Source: Sweltsa coloradensis (Eukaryota > Arthropoda > Insecta > Plecoptera > Chloroperlidae). From it: DNA of 64,000 bases. The translations under genes and the position numbers were made by a program. Of this stretch, positions 1 through 11,676 are shown piece by piece; position 1 is the stretch's first letter; each line of letters starts with the position of its first letter. The notes under the pieces are model-generated. The model was not told where the DNA came from, did no database searches, and saw only the letters and a list, made by a program, of their open reading frames with translations. The DNA lies in contig JAMZAV010000637.1 of assembly GCA_024449915.1 (NCBI GenBank), positions 124,001 through 188,000 on the forward strand, in the 5' to 3' direction.

Positions 1-2
1 GT

Positions 3-413
3 GAGAGAGAAGCTTGCCCACCTTGGTTGGCTTACAGCTCCGATAAGAGACGTGTGAATGTCACATTGGTACAGGACGGGTTCCCTCAATCTCCTCGTGG
101 TAACTTGAGCCGTTGCCGCGGGTGTCACTTACAAGCGGACTCAATAATTTGCATACACAAAACTAAAATACCGGGAGGTTCTAAAAGTTACGTTTTATTA
201 ATTGTTTTTTTTTACTATTGTCTCACTCCAGTCCCTCCCCATTATTTTCAAACTATTGCTTACGAGCGAGTAATGGCCAAACGGAGATCGGTGGTATTTA
301 AATACGGAAATAGTAACCAACACCAACATGGTTGGACACGATTCACCCGCGGGAGACGCCTGAATCAAAGAGGAGAATTCGGAATAACTTTTATACAATT
401 TATTATGTGCTAA
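3..413 (+). other. Open frame running off the left edge, product unknown
   Basis: A frame of about 136 codons is open from position 3 to a TAA at 411-413. It has no convincing ATG near its left end; internal ATG at 273. I recognise no domain. The composition is mixed, with Cys/Arg-rich and aromatic-rich pieces, and there is no clear splice signal. The sequence is neither a SINE nor a repeat seen elsewhere in the window. It could be part of an exon, a decayed element or a chance frame. Chance is the safest reading in a genome where 100-codon frames occur occasionally. Confidence 0.12.
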
Positions 414-563
414 GTTTCGTTTATAGAGCGGCTACACAGACATAAACTTTTAAATTGGCCCTAACCACACAAGTTTTTACAATACTTTATTAATTGTGCA
501 CACTTCTTTAACATATTTTCGAAGTTTGATACTTCTGCTAATGATTGTTGTTTTCTAATTTTT

Positions 564-782
564 GTGGGAAGCCTGCATGTCCAGGGTGCAATTCATGCCC
601 CTACAATTGTGAAGGGATGTCCGAGGGCTATTTAAGAGGACTCAATCCCTTGCATTCGCGTTAACGACTGAGGAAAACCTCGGAAAAAACCTTCAGTCAG
701 GATTGCCGGTCTCGACGGAATTTGAATCCAAGACCTGCCGAATCAGAGTCGCGCGCTTAACGCTCGAGCCAACACTGTCGGT
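564..782 (-). repeat. SINE-A copy 1 (tRNA-derived), nearly full length
   Basis: On the minus strand this begins ACCGACAGTGTTGGCTCGAG, followed by a tRNA-like head with a B-box-like GGATTCAAATTCC. A central block follows (CAATCCTGACTGAAGG, then TTTTCCTCAGTCG), and the tail ends in TTCCCACAAA. The same order is found at 6450, 39113, 42049, 44647 and 48405, so this is a dispersed family and not a gene. The family is presumably transcribed by RNA polymerase III from the internal boxes. Confidence 0.85.
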
Positions 783-977
783 ATGATTGTTAAAATATTG
801 TCAATATTTGTGTGGTTATATTTTAAAATATATTTATTGTTTCAAGGTTGAAAGTCACCAAGGTGTGTTTGGAGCTATGCTCTTAACGATTTAGTCAAAG
901 AATGTGCCGCGAACAAATAATAAATAAATAAATACCCAAAAATTGATGAAAATAAGTCCATAACAGAAGATTAAAAA

Positions 978-1052
978 AATCTACTATCTGAAGCGGAAAT
1001 CGAATCCAGGGCGGCGCGGGGCTATTGACCAATGAGGCTATGAGGTAAACAA
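978..1052 (-). repeat. tRNA-like fragment
   Basis: The minus strand reads ATAGCCTCATTGGTCAATAGC, an A-box-like stretch, then a B-box-like GGATTCGATTTCC about 30 nt later, with the spacing of a tRNA head. It lacks a convincing acceptor stem, so I read it as a SINE head or tRNA pseudogene. Confidence 0.4.
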
Positions 1053-1136
1053 TATTCGATATACTCGACAAAAATACATTCTAAAACATATGAGACGGAC
1101 TTCTTCTATTCCTATCCATTACTAATTCATTATTTG

Positions 1137-1326
1137 ACCATGAGAAACGTGTGGAAGATTGGTCGAAGAAGAAGTTGAAGAGCGAGGTGAATCGTGGCAC
1201 CGGGTGGCAGTAAGTAAAGCTGTGGAAATACAGGAAAGAGAATATGTGGTGGGGCAGATGCAGGATGAAGATGAAGAAACGCTGAGCCCGGCGCTGACCT
1301 CAGCGCAAAACAGTTTCGTGCTCTAA
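1137..1326 (+). other. Possible decayed coding segment
   Basis: A frame without ATG runs to TAA at 1324-1326 and reads as charged, protein-like sequence (for example EEEVEERGESWHRVAVSKAV near the middle). G/C-rich third positions contrast with the AT-rich flanks. A perfect donor-like GTAAGT lies inside it at about 1210, so it could be a 3' exon, an exon ending at that donor, or the remnant of a LINE reading frame. No family is recognised, and no good acceptor is visible upstream. Confidence 0.2.
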
Positions 1327-1399
1327 ATATCATAGTTGGAAGTGAGTTATTGAATAATTATTATTAAATGAGGTGGTTTCTACTATTTAGGCTTCACAT

Positions 1400-2040
1400 T
1401 CTTTACAAAATAACTTATAATAAATTCTATATTTTGACTTTTTTAATTGACCAATATTTTTTATGGTTCGGTTACTTTTCAAGTTCCTATTTTTGAAAGG
1501 GAATGGGAACGGAATTTAGTTCCTTATGTTGGTAAACTTGGCCAAGAGAACAGAACAGAACAGCCTGATTGTGTGTACGATTGAATGCGTGAGCTGAGCT
1601 CGAGGAAACATATTTTGTGATGTCACTCGTCGGCCACAGGAATGCAGCTGGATACGGAAGAAAGAGACTTCGGCCAGGAAGAAGAAGAAGTAAGACAGAC
1701 AGACAGAGGTCGTTCGCACTCGCCGTCCCAGGTGGAATTCAACAGTTTTATGGACCACAATGAATTATTGTCTCTCTCACTGTTGCGAGCTGGGCGTGCG
1801 GTGACGCCCCATGGCGACGAGGGTAATCGCGAGCCCGTATAGCACATACTTCATCAGGCTTGGCACAAGGGTTGCGGGGACGTCGTCATGGATGGGGGGG
1901 GGGGAAATTGTCCCGGCGCTACGAAAAAAAACGGTCAATCCATTTCCCATCTATTTTTTAGAATGTTTTTTATGTGTTATTTTGCGTAATTTATCATATT
2001 TTCGGATCAAAAGCAATGTGTCGTTGAGTGACGGGAATAT
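1400..2040. other. No recognisable gene
   Basis: Unique-looking AT-rich sequence with short frames only. A 10-bp poly-G run sits near 1896-1905. Near 1480-1525 a stretch resembles the GTTCC/GGAAC-rich interior of the MITE at 9363-9814. A 29-bp motif (AAAGCAATGTGTCGTTGAGTG and context) occurs twice about 49 bp apart, near 2010 and 2058. Confidence 0.4.
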
Positions 2041-2087
2041 CGTTAATAGCTCCACATCAAAAGCAATGTGTCGTTGAGTGACGGGAA

Positions 2088-2815
2088 TACTGTGGTATGG
2101 TGTGGTATGGTATGTGTGATTGGTATTTGTGTGATATGGTTGTGTGTATGGTTTTGATATGGTGTGGTATGGTGTGATATGGGTATGGTGTGGTGTGGTA
2201 TGGTGTGGTATGATGTGATATGGTATGGTGTGGTGTGACGCGGTGTCATGCTATACTATGCTTCCTGTGCTTGTGCTATGCCATGCCATACTGTGCTTGC
2301 CGTGTTAACCTATGTTTCCTGTGCTTATGCTATGCAGTTTTGTTCTGTGATGTGCCATATGCTATTATATACTATGCTATGTTGCGAACTTGATTTTGAT
2401 TGGATATTGCTTAACGTCTCATATTTATGCAACTTGGCTAATCGAGACGAAGGGAGGGACGTAAGGGATGACGCGGGGGGACAAGGGGTGGACAGGCCTG
2501 TGCTGGTCAGAACCAGCCATAAGCGTATGGGGAGGGCAGGGGTTCCTCACGTCGTAGTCGTCTCCGTCTGTCATCATCCGTCCGTGTTGTCATTGTCGTC
2601 GCCGTCGGGGAGATGGTCAAAGGGATGGGGAAGTTCCCCGACGACGACCCAGAGCTCGCCATTAGTTTCAGGGAGAAAAACTCCCCTAATCACGGTCCAA
2701 ACCAGAGAAGGTTGCGAGTTGGAATTTGATGAGCTATGCTGTGCTTTGCTTGCTGTGCTCAGCTGTGGTGTTCCATGTTGTGCTGTGTTATGCAGTGCCG
2801 TGCTGCCAGTGTGAC
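2088..2815 (+). repeat. Cryptic simple repeat (TGGTATGGTG / CTATGCTGTGC), interrupted by REP-B
   Basis: Positions 2088-2240 are a degenerate GGTATGGTGT microsatellite. It grades into CTATGC/TGTGCT-rich sequence to about 2390. Similar TGTGCTATGC sequence resumes at about 2730 and runs to 2815. REP-B (2415-2722) sits between the two parts, suggesting insertion into, or next to, the simple tract. Confidence 0.7.
2415..2722 (+). repeat. REP-B copy (subfamily 1)
   Basis: Close to 36247-36559 over its whole length: both share ATTTATGCAACTTGGCTAAT, the GACGACGACCCAGAGCTCGCC segment and the AGGGAGAAAAACTCC end. Other, more diverged copies lie at 28257, 32857, 41488, 46055 and 51148. Frames inside it exist only because of the GTCGTC triplets. 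It is unassigned: no tRNA boxes or clear TIRs were found. Confidence 0.8.
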
Positions 2816-3354
2816 CCTCACCTCGCTCGACACGACACCAGAGCACGCCCGAATGTAATTAGCCGCTCTGCAACTAAGTAGATGTTTATCCAAATTCCCA
2901 GTACCAGACAATCCATCAACTTCGTTTATTAGTGCTGCGAGTGCCAAGATGAAATGTGTAAACTTCAAGTAATTAAAATTAAAATTTGAAACAAAGCCAA
3001 CTACTTCATTTAGTATATTTGGGTCTCCAAATCTGATGATCATGTGGGTTCTTACTCTGTATATCTGCCGAGCAAATGATGTCACTCCCATCTCGATAGT
3101 GTTGCACATGCCCACCATTAGCAACACGAAGAAAGTATAGAGCAAACGACAATCTATAACATTCAAAGGGGGAACGTTGATACAAAATGTTCCTGCTTAG
3201 TGCTTTTAAACTTTTGTAGCTAAATCCAGCGAATTTCAAATCTATTCTGGGTTTATTTTTGTCTGACAAGTTTTTACACCAATATTGAAACTTTACGGAA
3301 TTTTTTGGCGTCACCTACGTAATTTTGGATCATGATGATGACTGTTGTTTTCTT
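2816..3354. other. No recognisable gene
   Basis: Overlapping short frames occur on the minus strand (for example 2759-3166, 135 codons), but with no domain or splice signals that convince me. Not repeated elsewhere in the window as far as I can see. Confidence 0.35.
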
Positions 3355-3537
3355 AACGTTCTCAATTCTCATAGTAATGCACAAAGGCTAATCGAGACTA
3401 TGAATGATGATATATGAGGATGAAGGACGATTATACAAAAACGTAAAAATCCATGCCTTACGCGGTATTCGAACCCACGTCGTCGTAGAGCCAAACACTT
3501 CGGACCAGCGCCCTAATCGTATGTGCCACCGCGGAAT
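3355..3537 (-). repeat. SINE-F copy (tRNA-derived)
   Basis: On the minus strand the head reads GGTGGCACATACGATTAGGG then CGCTGGTCCGAAGTG, followed by a B-box-like GGTTCGAATACC. The rest runs into a tail related to ATTCATAGTCTCGATTAGCC. Copies with the same order lie at 31990 and 56862. The head has tRNA-like A and B box spacing. Confidence 0.75.
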
Positions 3538-4313
3538 TAAAAATTTAAAAAAATGAGTATTCACTTGAACAGTTTCCTTACAATGCCAGGATTTAGATAC
3601 ACTTGAACACACATGAACATTGCAGACGAACATAAGCATGGCATGATTCGAGGATGGCATGACACTGACAGAGGAAGTGAAGTGCTGTAAATTACTAGTA
3701 TCGTGATTCACGACCAACAAGGCAGCAACAATGTTTATAACACGCTCGCTATGTGGTGGTGTTTTCCACAACATGATGGTATGCATGCAATCTTAACTAC
3801 CACATTCAAAAATATAACACAATTAGTATTACATTGGGTGTATTTATATAAAATGGTCACAATAATCGGTGTGCTTGATCCAATGGTTGATCTGTTCTGT
3901 TCGACCCATACTAAGCTGATCGACGCTCTACTTTGGGATTTGGTTTGATGAATTTACTAAATTAAACTTAGTACGGGTTTTGGGACTTACCTCGTTCTTA
4001 CGAGAATCCATTAGGATTTGAGTTTTTTAAGATTGATTATTATATTATCATAAGCTAACTTATAAAGACACTTGTAAGTTGTAAGTTTATATTTTATAAG
4101 AGGAATGTGAATTTGTTCCTTTTTTGGACAATTCCAAATATACAAAGTTTCTTGTGCGATGATATTGCTAAAGACTGGAAGTATGTATTAATGACTTCAA
4201 ATCTTTTATTATAAAATATCTTTAAAGATGTTTATACAGGAGAAGTATAGGTAATCGATCACTATCCGACTTAAAACCTGTAATAAATAAAAGTAATCGA
4301 ATAACCAATAATC
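3538..4313. other. No recognisable gene
   Basis: AT-rich unique-looking sequence. Nothing beyond short frames was found. Confidence 0.4.
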
Positions 4314-4598
4314 GGTGACACTCTTAATTGTATAGGCCCTACACAAAGTACAATATTGAAAGCCATAGATCTATACCAACAACACAAAAGCCCTGGCAAA
4401 GACTAACGAGTTAAGGTGACTTCAATGCAGGTGTAAGCGCGTATACCCGCATACCGGTGACACTCTTAATTGTATAGGCCCTACACAAAGTACAATATTG
4501 AAAGCCATAGATCTATACCAACAACACAAAAGCCCTGGCAAAGACTAACGAGTTGAGGGTGACTTCAATGCAGGTGTAAGCGCGTATACCCGCATACC
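4314..4598. repeat. Tandem duplication, two units of about 142 bp
   Basis: Units 4314-4455 and 4456-4598 both run from GGTGACACTCTTAATTG to GCGCGTATACCCGCATACC and differ by only a few bases around GAGTTAAGG/GAGTTGAGGG. This indicates a recent duplication. Confidence 0.9.
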
Positions 4599-6449
4599 GC
4601 GAGTGATTCGTATAAAACAGTGGCGGTGCGGGGCGGCGTAAGCTTGTTGGAAAGATGGAATTCCGCACATCTGCCGGCAAAATCTAAGCCAATACGGCGC
4701 CCGAATTTACGGGACGCCATTATAAAACAGAGAATGAGCTTGGCTCGGAGGCGCTGGCCAAAGTGATGTTGATGGTACATGTATATGGGATGCATCAAAT
4801 CTTGTTGGATCTGCGTGGCACTGTCATTGTCTCATTGTATGAAGTAAGCTCTAAATGCAATTAGTTTATAGTGTTCCTCAACCTCAAGCAACATGGCAAA
4901 CCTGGCATTACTTACGACGAACTACACGCGATCATAAGCCGACCACGTGTGTACTGCAGAACACACAAATGCCCGCGGAGAGCTACCTATTTATTATCAT
5001 ACCATTGGAATAATGCAGACACTCCTTCGATACTCTCAATGTAGGCTATACGCCAACATTATGTTGTAAAATAATCATGCCATAATTAATTCCATATATT
5101 TTATTTGGTTGCCAGCATCGCCTGAACTCGAGCTGCCTCAAGTGTTCTAATTGCCTCATCGCGTTGTCGCGGATATCATTTGATAGCTGTATAATGTTCC
5201 TAGGAGATAGTTCCATGTCGTCGCTAATGTGGTCCCGCACCTGGGCTGATAAAACTCCGGAGTGACATGATGGCGGCGGCGATCATAGCGGACTGCTCTG
5301 ATGGGGCCGGAGAGCTAGAATACATCCGGGACGGGGGGACGGGGCAATTTGGGTGGAAGAAGATAATATGCTCTGAAACCCTTTCAGTCCTTTGTTTTTG
5401 CGTGTAAATTAGGTATAAGCAAACAATTCGAGTTTCGCATTTTTTCCTAAGATTTTTAGTATGTTTTTAATATATTTACCATGATTTTTAAGGAATTTTG
5501 GGATTTTGATTTTAAAGCTATACATTTTCAGTTAAAATGAAAATTATAGGTACATACCTAAAACTTAAAACTACATATCTTTCTGATTATTATTGCATGT
5601 TTTGGATTTTGTGTATCTCAAATACCTGTAATACTAGAGATATATCAAATTTCCGGGACAAAACAGAATTTTCTCGTTTTAGCTGGTTTTTTGCAGATGT
5701 TTATTTTCAATCTTCTCTAAAAGAAAGTACCATTGGCATGGGCTTGATGTCCTTGTTTGAGGTCGTAGGATCTGAGAGTATTAATCTAAATTATCTCGAA
5801 GATGAACTTAAAAAGTGACGCAAAGTCAATAGGTAATTTAGGAATATACATAGTTTTCAATTAATCAGCTAGGCTAAAGTCTCAATTCTCACCATCGGTA
5901 ACTGGGTTTAGATTGATTTCGTTCGAGGGGAGGATTACCGGCACCGATTTCATATTAGTTTGACTCGAATCCAAGGTCAACTCCTCATAAATAATCTAGG
6001 AGCACGGTGCTGTCAGGTTCACAGGGACGATTAGTCCTACGCTGCTAGGCTGAAGACCGCATCCCTGTACCATTAAACCTAGTCAGCGACTTGAATTTCC
6101 AAGAAATCGTAAAATTTTAATGAACTTCCACTTGTTCCAGACTTAGAGCATAGGTTCCAGATAGTTAAGCACATTAAAAGTCTTCCATTGTTGAAATAGG
6201 AGGTTTCCTTTACTATACTATTAAAATTCCCATGACATTTGAAAGCTGCACGTCAACAAGGTCCGAACAAATCATGCAATCCTGTGTCCCGCGTTGTTTT
6301 GAGAGTAAGTCCAAGAATGTCGTCGTCGTTTGTTGCAGCCATGTTAATGTTTCACAATGTTTCATGTTTTCATATGAGAAATGAGAATGCATCTCGCACT
6401 GGCAACGAATTCCAGAAGATGAGTGTGATAAATAATGTGATAATTTTTC
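4599..6449. other. No recognisable gene
   Basis: Mixed sequence. GC-richer pieces lie at 4620-4760 and 5250-5350. The minus strand at 5046-5240 has a 64-codon frame and the plus strand at 5537-5818 a 93-codon AT-rich frame; neither shows a known domain. Confidence 0.35.
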
Positions 6450-6660
6450 GTAGGAAGCCTGCCAGGTGCAATGCACATGCCCCTCTCCAGCTAACTAGGT
6501 ATGTTGGAATTAGTACAATTTTGAAGGGATGTCCCAGGGCTATGTAAGAGGACATTCGCAATAACGACTGAGGAACCATCGAAAAAAACTCCAGTCAGGA
6601 TTGCCGGTCTCGACGGGATTTGAAACCGGGACCTCCCGAATCAGAGCCGGTAGATAAGCG
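6450..6660 (-). repeat. SINE-A copy 2
   Basis: Minus strand: B-box-like GGTTTCAAATCCCG, then GACCGGCAATCCTGACTGGA, and a tail ending in CAGGCTTCCTACG. The head side is degraded, ending near GGTAGATAAG where other copies continue to ACTGTCGGT. Confidence 0.8.
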
Positions 6661-9299
6661 TGAATGCAGACTACTGACTTTCCGTCGAAACTTATTTATT
6701 TTGTGTACAATTGTTAATATGCTTGTTGAAGCAAGTTCCAGTAATGACTTGGACTTTATTAATATCAAATTACAACCAACGGGTACGATCATACTCAAAA
6801 TAACAAAACCAGTTCCAGCGTTGATCTCTTTTGGTGGTAGTGCTGGATTCAAATATGTCCCTTTTTGAGTGAGGCTAGCCCCGTCTCCCGTCCCTCTGAT
6901 CCACAGCAGGGACACCAAAAATATTATGTTGACGTGCAATGCCAGAAATCCGCATGCCAATCGGAAGACATGCTAGATTTTTATCGTGAGACGTGACACA
7001 CGAACATACGAACGGACAAAAAATTGGTGCATATTAGAGGAGCTTTGCTCCCGAATTTTAATATGGTAACAATAAACGTCGTCGTCGTCGTCGTTGTTGT
7101 TGTTGTTGTACGTTTTAAGATTAAAATATTATCTTAATGTCTAGTAGATATAGGTTTATGGTGAGTTTATGAAGTAATATGAATTTATTTTGTTTGGAGG
7201 TTCCCCTTTCAGCCCCAAGATTTGTATTTTCTAGTTTTACTGTCTCGTCTTCATGTTAACTCCTATTAGCTACTGAGCGAAAAGCGCAACCGTATGTACA
7301 CATTATAAGTAAGACCTAACTAAAGAAAGCACACATCGAAAGAAGTTACTATTTTCAATGTTTTGTGCCCACTTAAATTGGCTGCGGCTAGACCTGCGTC
7401 ATGGTTGTGGTAATCGATTTCCTTTACCCCCATCGTCTATGAAAACCCACATTATAGTCAAATCTGAAACAGAGATGTGGTCTACATCTTTTTACACTAG
7501 TAACGTTGAGGTAAAGAAGGGTATAGCCAAGCAGACGGACAGACAGACACACAGCAACCGCATGATCATATAATAAATAATAATCTCTTATACACGCAAG
7601 AAAATGTTCGTGTTCACTTTACTGCGAGGCCACTTTTTTTAAATTAAATAGAATCACGTAATGAGCCGTCGACGTTTCTCCTTAGCTTAGCCGTCCTGGT
7701 CAGAAACCAAAGCGAGACCACAACTTCTACAGTGGTTCAGTCGCAAATGCAATTTTCAAACGAATTAGTGGAAATATTAGTTGGCATGCTCTGTTGCTTG
7801 TTACAATATGAAACAAATTCTGCACATCATGAGACACGAGTTCCATCATTGAGTTCATACTTCACAGAATCTACATTCTACACAAACTCAATGGTTCCAC
7901 CCTCAGCCCTTAGCAAAGCATCACCCAACACCAAGCAACAGAAATAATGCAGAACACCGTTGAAAGGACAGCACCAACGACGAAACTAATTGCAATTAAT
8001 TGTGTCTCAAACTGCATCGTTATTCGTTTGTACTGCTTCAGTTAAAAAGTTAGAGGTGGCTTCAAAACGGGATGGTTACAAATTAATTATTTCTAACCAC
8101 TCGTTCTTCAGATAGGAATCGAACTTAGAAAAGCATAGTGCTAGATTTGTGATAGTTTGTGATGCTTCCATTAAAAGTTGAAACACTTGAAAGTCATGGT
8201 CCATTCTTCCATTCGGAATCATGCAAACTTTGCATCTTGGCGTTAGTACGTTATGTTTCTGGTGTATGTTTGACAGTTTGACATTAAACCGGGTTTACAT
8301 CTAGTTAAAGTTAGTAAATTCCAAGTTACCGGGTACTTCAAGAGTTAAAACTGTCCATTTTAAATGGAGTTGTCCACGTTTCAATTGCACGAAGCAAACC
8401 CATGGTGAACGATAGTTCAATTGAATCCTTAACTTATCACGAATTTTATGTGGTTTGAATGTTTGATTATTTGGTGCATGAGCAGTAGCAAAGACCCATT
8501 GCTTCAAAATACTAAATTCGACTAAAATTCCTGAAAGTGGATGTTTACAAGAATATGAACTTTACAAATTTATCTACGTTAATTTAAGATCGCTAAATGG
8601 ATGTATACACGCAGATTGAAACGTTTTCTGACTGTCAGAAAAAGGAGAAAAGGAGAAAATAATGATTCGTAAAAAAAAAATGGAAAAGCCTTTGCCCATG
8701 CCAGAGTCGAGCCCTTGGTCTTGATAACATTTTACGATTCAATAGTCTTCGTCGAGCAATTCTGCAATACGATCATTATAACCACAGGTTTTTGAAACGC
8801 CCATCCAGCCTTTTGATTGGCTACTCCAAGAAAGAAAAACGACGTTTCACTTCTCAAAGTTGTATAATTAAATGATTGCGCGAATAAATTACGAATGACG
8901 AATCTTCTCCGAATTCGGAAATGTGGTACTTATGGTTTTAGAAGTTTGGACATGTGCACACTTACAGCGACGAAAAGGAATTTCCTGTTTAACAAGAGTG
9001 TACAAAAGTGTGTTCGCACCAATAACTCATTCTGTAGAGTTCACACGTACTCGTGGGTCTGATGTCGGCGAGGAGTCGCAATGTAATCGAATGCGTGACC
9101 AAATTCTTGATTCAAGAAAATTATAGATAACATAATGAATTTAAATTCATAGATGGGGAACGTCTCTAAGCGTATGCGTTGTTAAAGTCACCTGCTAAAA
9201 GGTCGCTAGGGCGCTAACATCTTTAAACAAACCGTTGCTATGTAGTTGCTCGAGATGTGACGAATCTTAAAATTTCCCCATAGTGGTATAAGCTTATAG
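6661..9299. other. No recognisable gene; one small microsatellite
   Basis: Contains (GTC)n/(GTT)n at 7077-7108 and a weak tRNA-like B box (minus strand, near 8115-8130). Frames of 60-120 codons occur but none has domains or splice context I would defend; the 121-codon minus frame at 6595-6960 overlaps SINE-A. Confidence 0.35.
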
Positions 9300-10030
9300 C
9301 TAGGTATATAGTTTTGGTTTTAGTTAAGATTGATACAGCCGAGTGATCGCAGTACTGTCGCCCAGTCTTGGGGAGGAACGCGTTCCTTTTTCAGGAACTT
9401 TTGTGGGAACGCGTTCCTTTTCTTAGATCAGGAACTTGTAGCGTCAAAGTTACTAATTCGTGGGAACTTGGAACGAATTTAAGGTTTCTTTACAAGTTCC
9501 TTTCGCCGTCGTAATCCCGTCGAACTCCAGTACCTGATATCGTAAACTGCAGTATGAAAAATATCTTGTGACATCTTGTGTTTTCGAAAATGGCGCCACC
9601 CTCGTCAGATGGCCTGGGACTCACTTTAATAAATAAGAGTATGGCTAATGATAAATTAACTCCTATCACATTATAAAGCATTTAAATCAGTGACGGTATG
9701 AGGAACGTGAAGAACTAAGTTCCTTTTGAGGAACGAGGAACGTTTCAGTTCCTTTTTAGGCAGAAGTAACTTAACTTTTCAAAGTTCCTTTTAGGGGGAA
9801 CGTGCCCAAGACTGCTGTCGCCCTCGCATCACTGTGGCCAAATAGATACACATTACAACTGTCTCGAACCAACGATATTCAGCAAAAAAACTGCTTCCGA
9901 AAATGAAAACAAATTATTTTAAGTAAAGACTTCGAATTCCTGCAAGATTTTAAGAGTTGTGCGAAAGAACGCGACACATTACGTTAATATATCATCATCA
10001 CCCAAACACTGGCGTCGAGGTTGGAAGCAA
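9300..10030 (+). repeat. Family H copy 1, interrupted by a hAT-like MITE
   Basis: With 9363-9814 removed, this matches 59505-59748 plus 60470-60510: shared AGTGATCGCAG / AGGGATCGCAG, then GCTTCCGAAAATGAA and ATCATCAC-AAACAYTGGC. The copies support each other as uninterrupted versions of the two different insertions. The nature of family H is unknown. Confidence 0.65.
9363..9814. mobile_element. hAT-like MITE, 452 bp, perfect 8-bp TSD
   Basis: The termini are CAGTCTTGGG and its inverse CCCAAGACTG. The flanks are CTGTCGCC at 9355-9362 and again at 9815-9822, an exact 8-bp TSD. The interior carries repeated GGAACG/AAGTTCCTTTT blocks near both ends. An 8-bp TSD and CA..TG termini are typical of hAT transposons (established). 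It has no transposase and is non-autonomous. The paralogous site at 59500-59600 lacks the insertion. Confidence 0.9.
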
Positions 10031-11676
10031 TTGTGTGGGAAATCTGAAACGAACAATAACGAAATTTACAACGTAATAATTAAGGTTCGTATTAATTGTT
10101 AAAGTAGGTATGCATGTCTTCTCTTTCCGCTTACAATGGCATTCTAAACTGACACCATGTATTTGCTGAAATCTTCATCTATATTAAAGATTTGTTTAAA
10201 TTTGGGCTTTAAACAAACTGTTGTCATACAGTTGCATTGAAACAACGCCAAACTTCAACTTTCATAGCTTATAACAAGAAGACTTTTATAGGCGTTGAAT
10301 ATAACACTATTCAGTTGATATACCAATCACCCGCAATGTATAAACTGACCCATTCTCGACCTTTATCACTTGTGTTGCTTATATTCTATCTATATGAGAC
10401 CCTAGAGCACAACACCTGTAGACCTAATCTTGGCAAGTATGCATGCCCTTATCTCGACTAGAACTTTCAATGCCAGAAAACTTGGAATAAATTATGCTCG
10501 AACTGCGTTCTAATCAAAGATTTCCTTCCACAAAGACCAGGCTCGAGCCCAACTTCTTTAGTTATAACAGTTTTCCCGATTTCACAAGACAATATTTTAG
10601 GTCGCCAAATTTATAGCTAGGCCTATAGTTAACACTGAATGGTGTTTATTATGAAAATAGGGTTGCAAAATAGGAACAGTACTCCAATCAGCTAAACTGC
10701 GATTCATGAAGCTGATCGCAACTATTCGGTTGCCCGCCTAACATCAGACTAATTATTTAGAAATATTATGAGAGGGCCTATAGGCCTTTAATTATTTTTT
10801 GGTTGTAATTATTTAAAGTATCCCAAGAGGTTACGAATGCGAAATACAATCACGGCTATGGTTGTTCCGGAAAAAGTGAGCAAAACTTAGCGTTGTACAA
10901 TATATAATTTCCCTCCACCGATCAGGTGTTATTGTTGGTGGAGGTGCCGGGTTTACTGAAATCCCAGTTTGGGTGGGACTAGCCCCTCCCTCTGATCCCA
11001 GAAACGCAAACACATTCTACAATAACCATCCTTGTTGCAGGGTGTCAACAAGAATTAACATGTCAATCGAAGGTCGTGCTGTTTTTATCGCGAGACAAGT
11101 AGTGTATATAACTTCGCTTCCTAATTATGCATGATATGTATAATAATCCTCCGCCCACAAATGAAAAAAAACTTCATATCGGCGTTGCATTATATTACGA
11201 GGCAGAACACATGCAAGCTTCATACCTGTAATATTAATTACATGTTGAGTTGTTGTAACTGAAACTGAGCCCGTCTCAACTGGATTTTTTTATGTTTTGC
11301 ACGCTAAGAGCTAGAAAATCCTCCGTTCTCGATGTGGCTGGCTGGCTGCATGGCTGCATCGGTCATGTGGTTTTCACTAGTCCTGCATTTAAAAAAGAAA
11401 TGCAAATCCCTATCACAGTGCGAGACATTAGGGCCGGGGCCGTAGTCTTGTACCTTGATGGGAATGGCCGCTTTGGGAGTACATTATTTATAGATTGATA
11501 AGAAGTATGAAAAATTAGCGTTTTTCGTTTTTTATGCTAAATCCACCAAATTTAATTAAGATTTTGGTGGTAAGAATAACATAATATGCTACAAAATGCT
11601 AAATTTGGAAAAATAAGTGCTAAAGGGTTCAAAATGTGAATGCTATTTTTACGTAGGCTTATCTTTAATTGATTGT
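10031..11676. other. No recognisable gene
   Basis: AT-rich sequence with short frames only. No repeat shared with other parts was recognised. Confidence 0.35.

Noticed and set aside
2248..2814. 188-codon plus-strand frame
   Set aside because: It spans cryptic simple repeat and REP-B; the nested copy at 36247 has the same frames, so they belong to a non-coding repeat.
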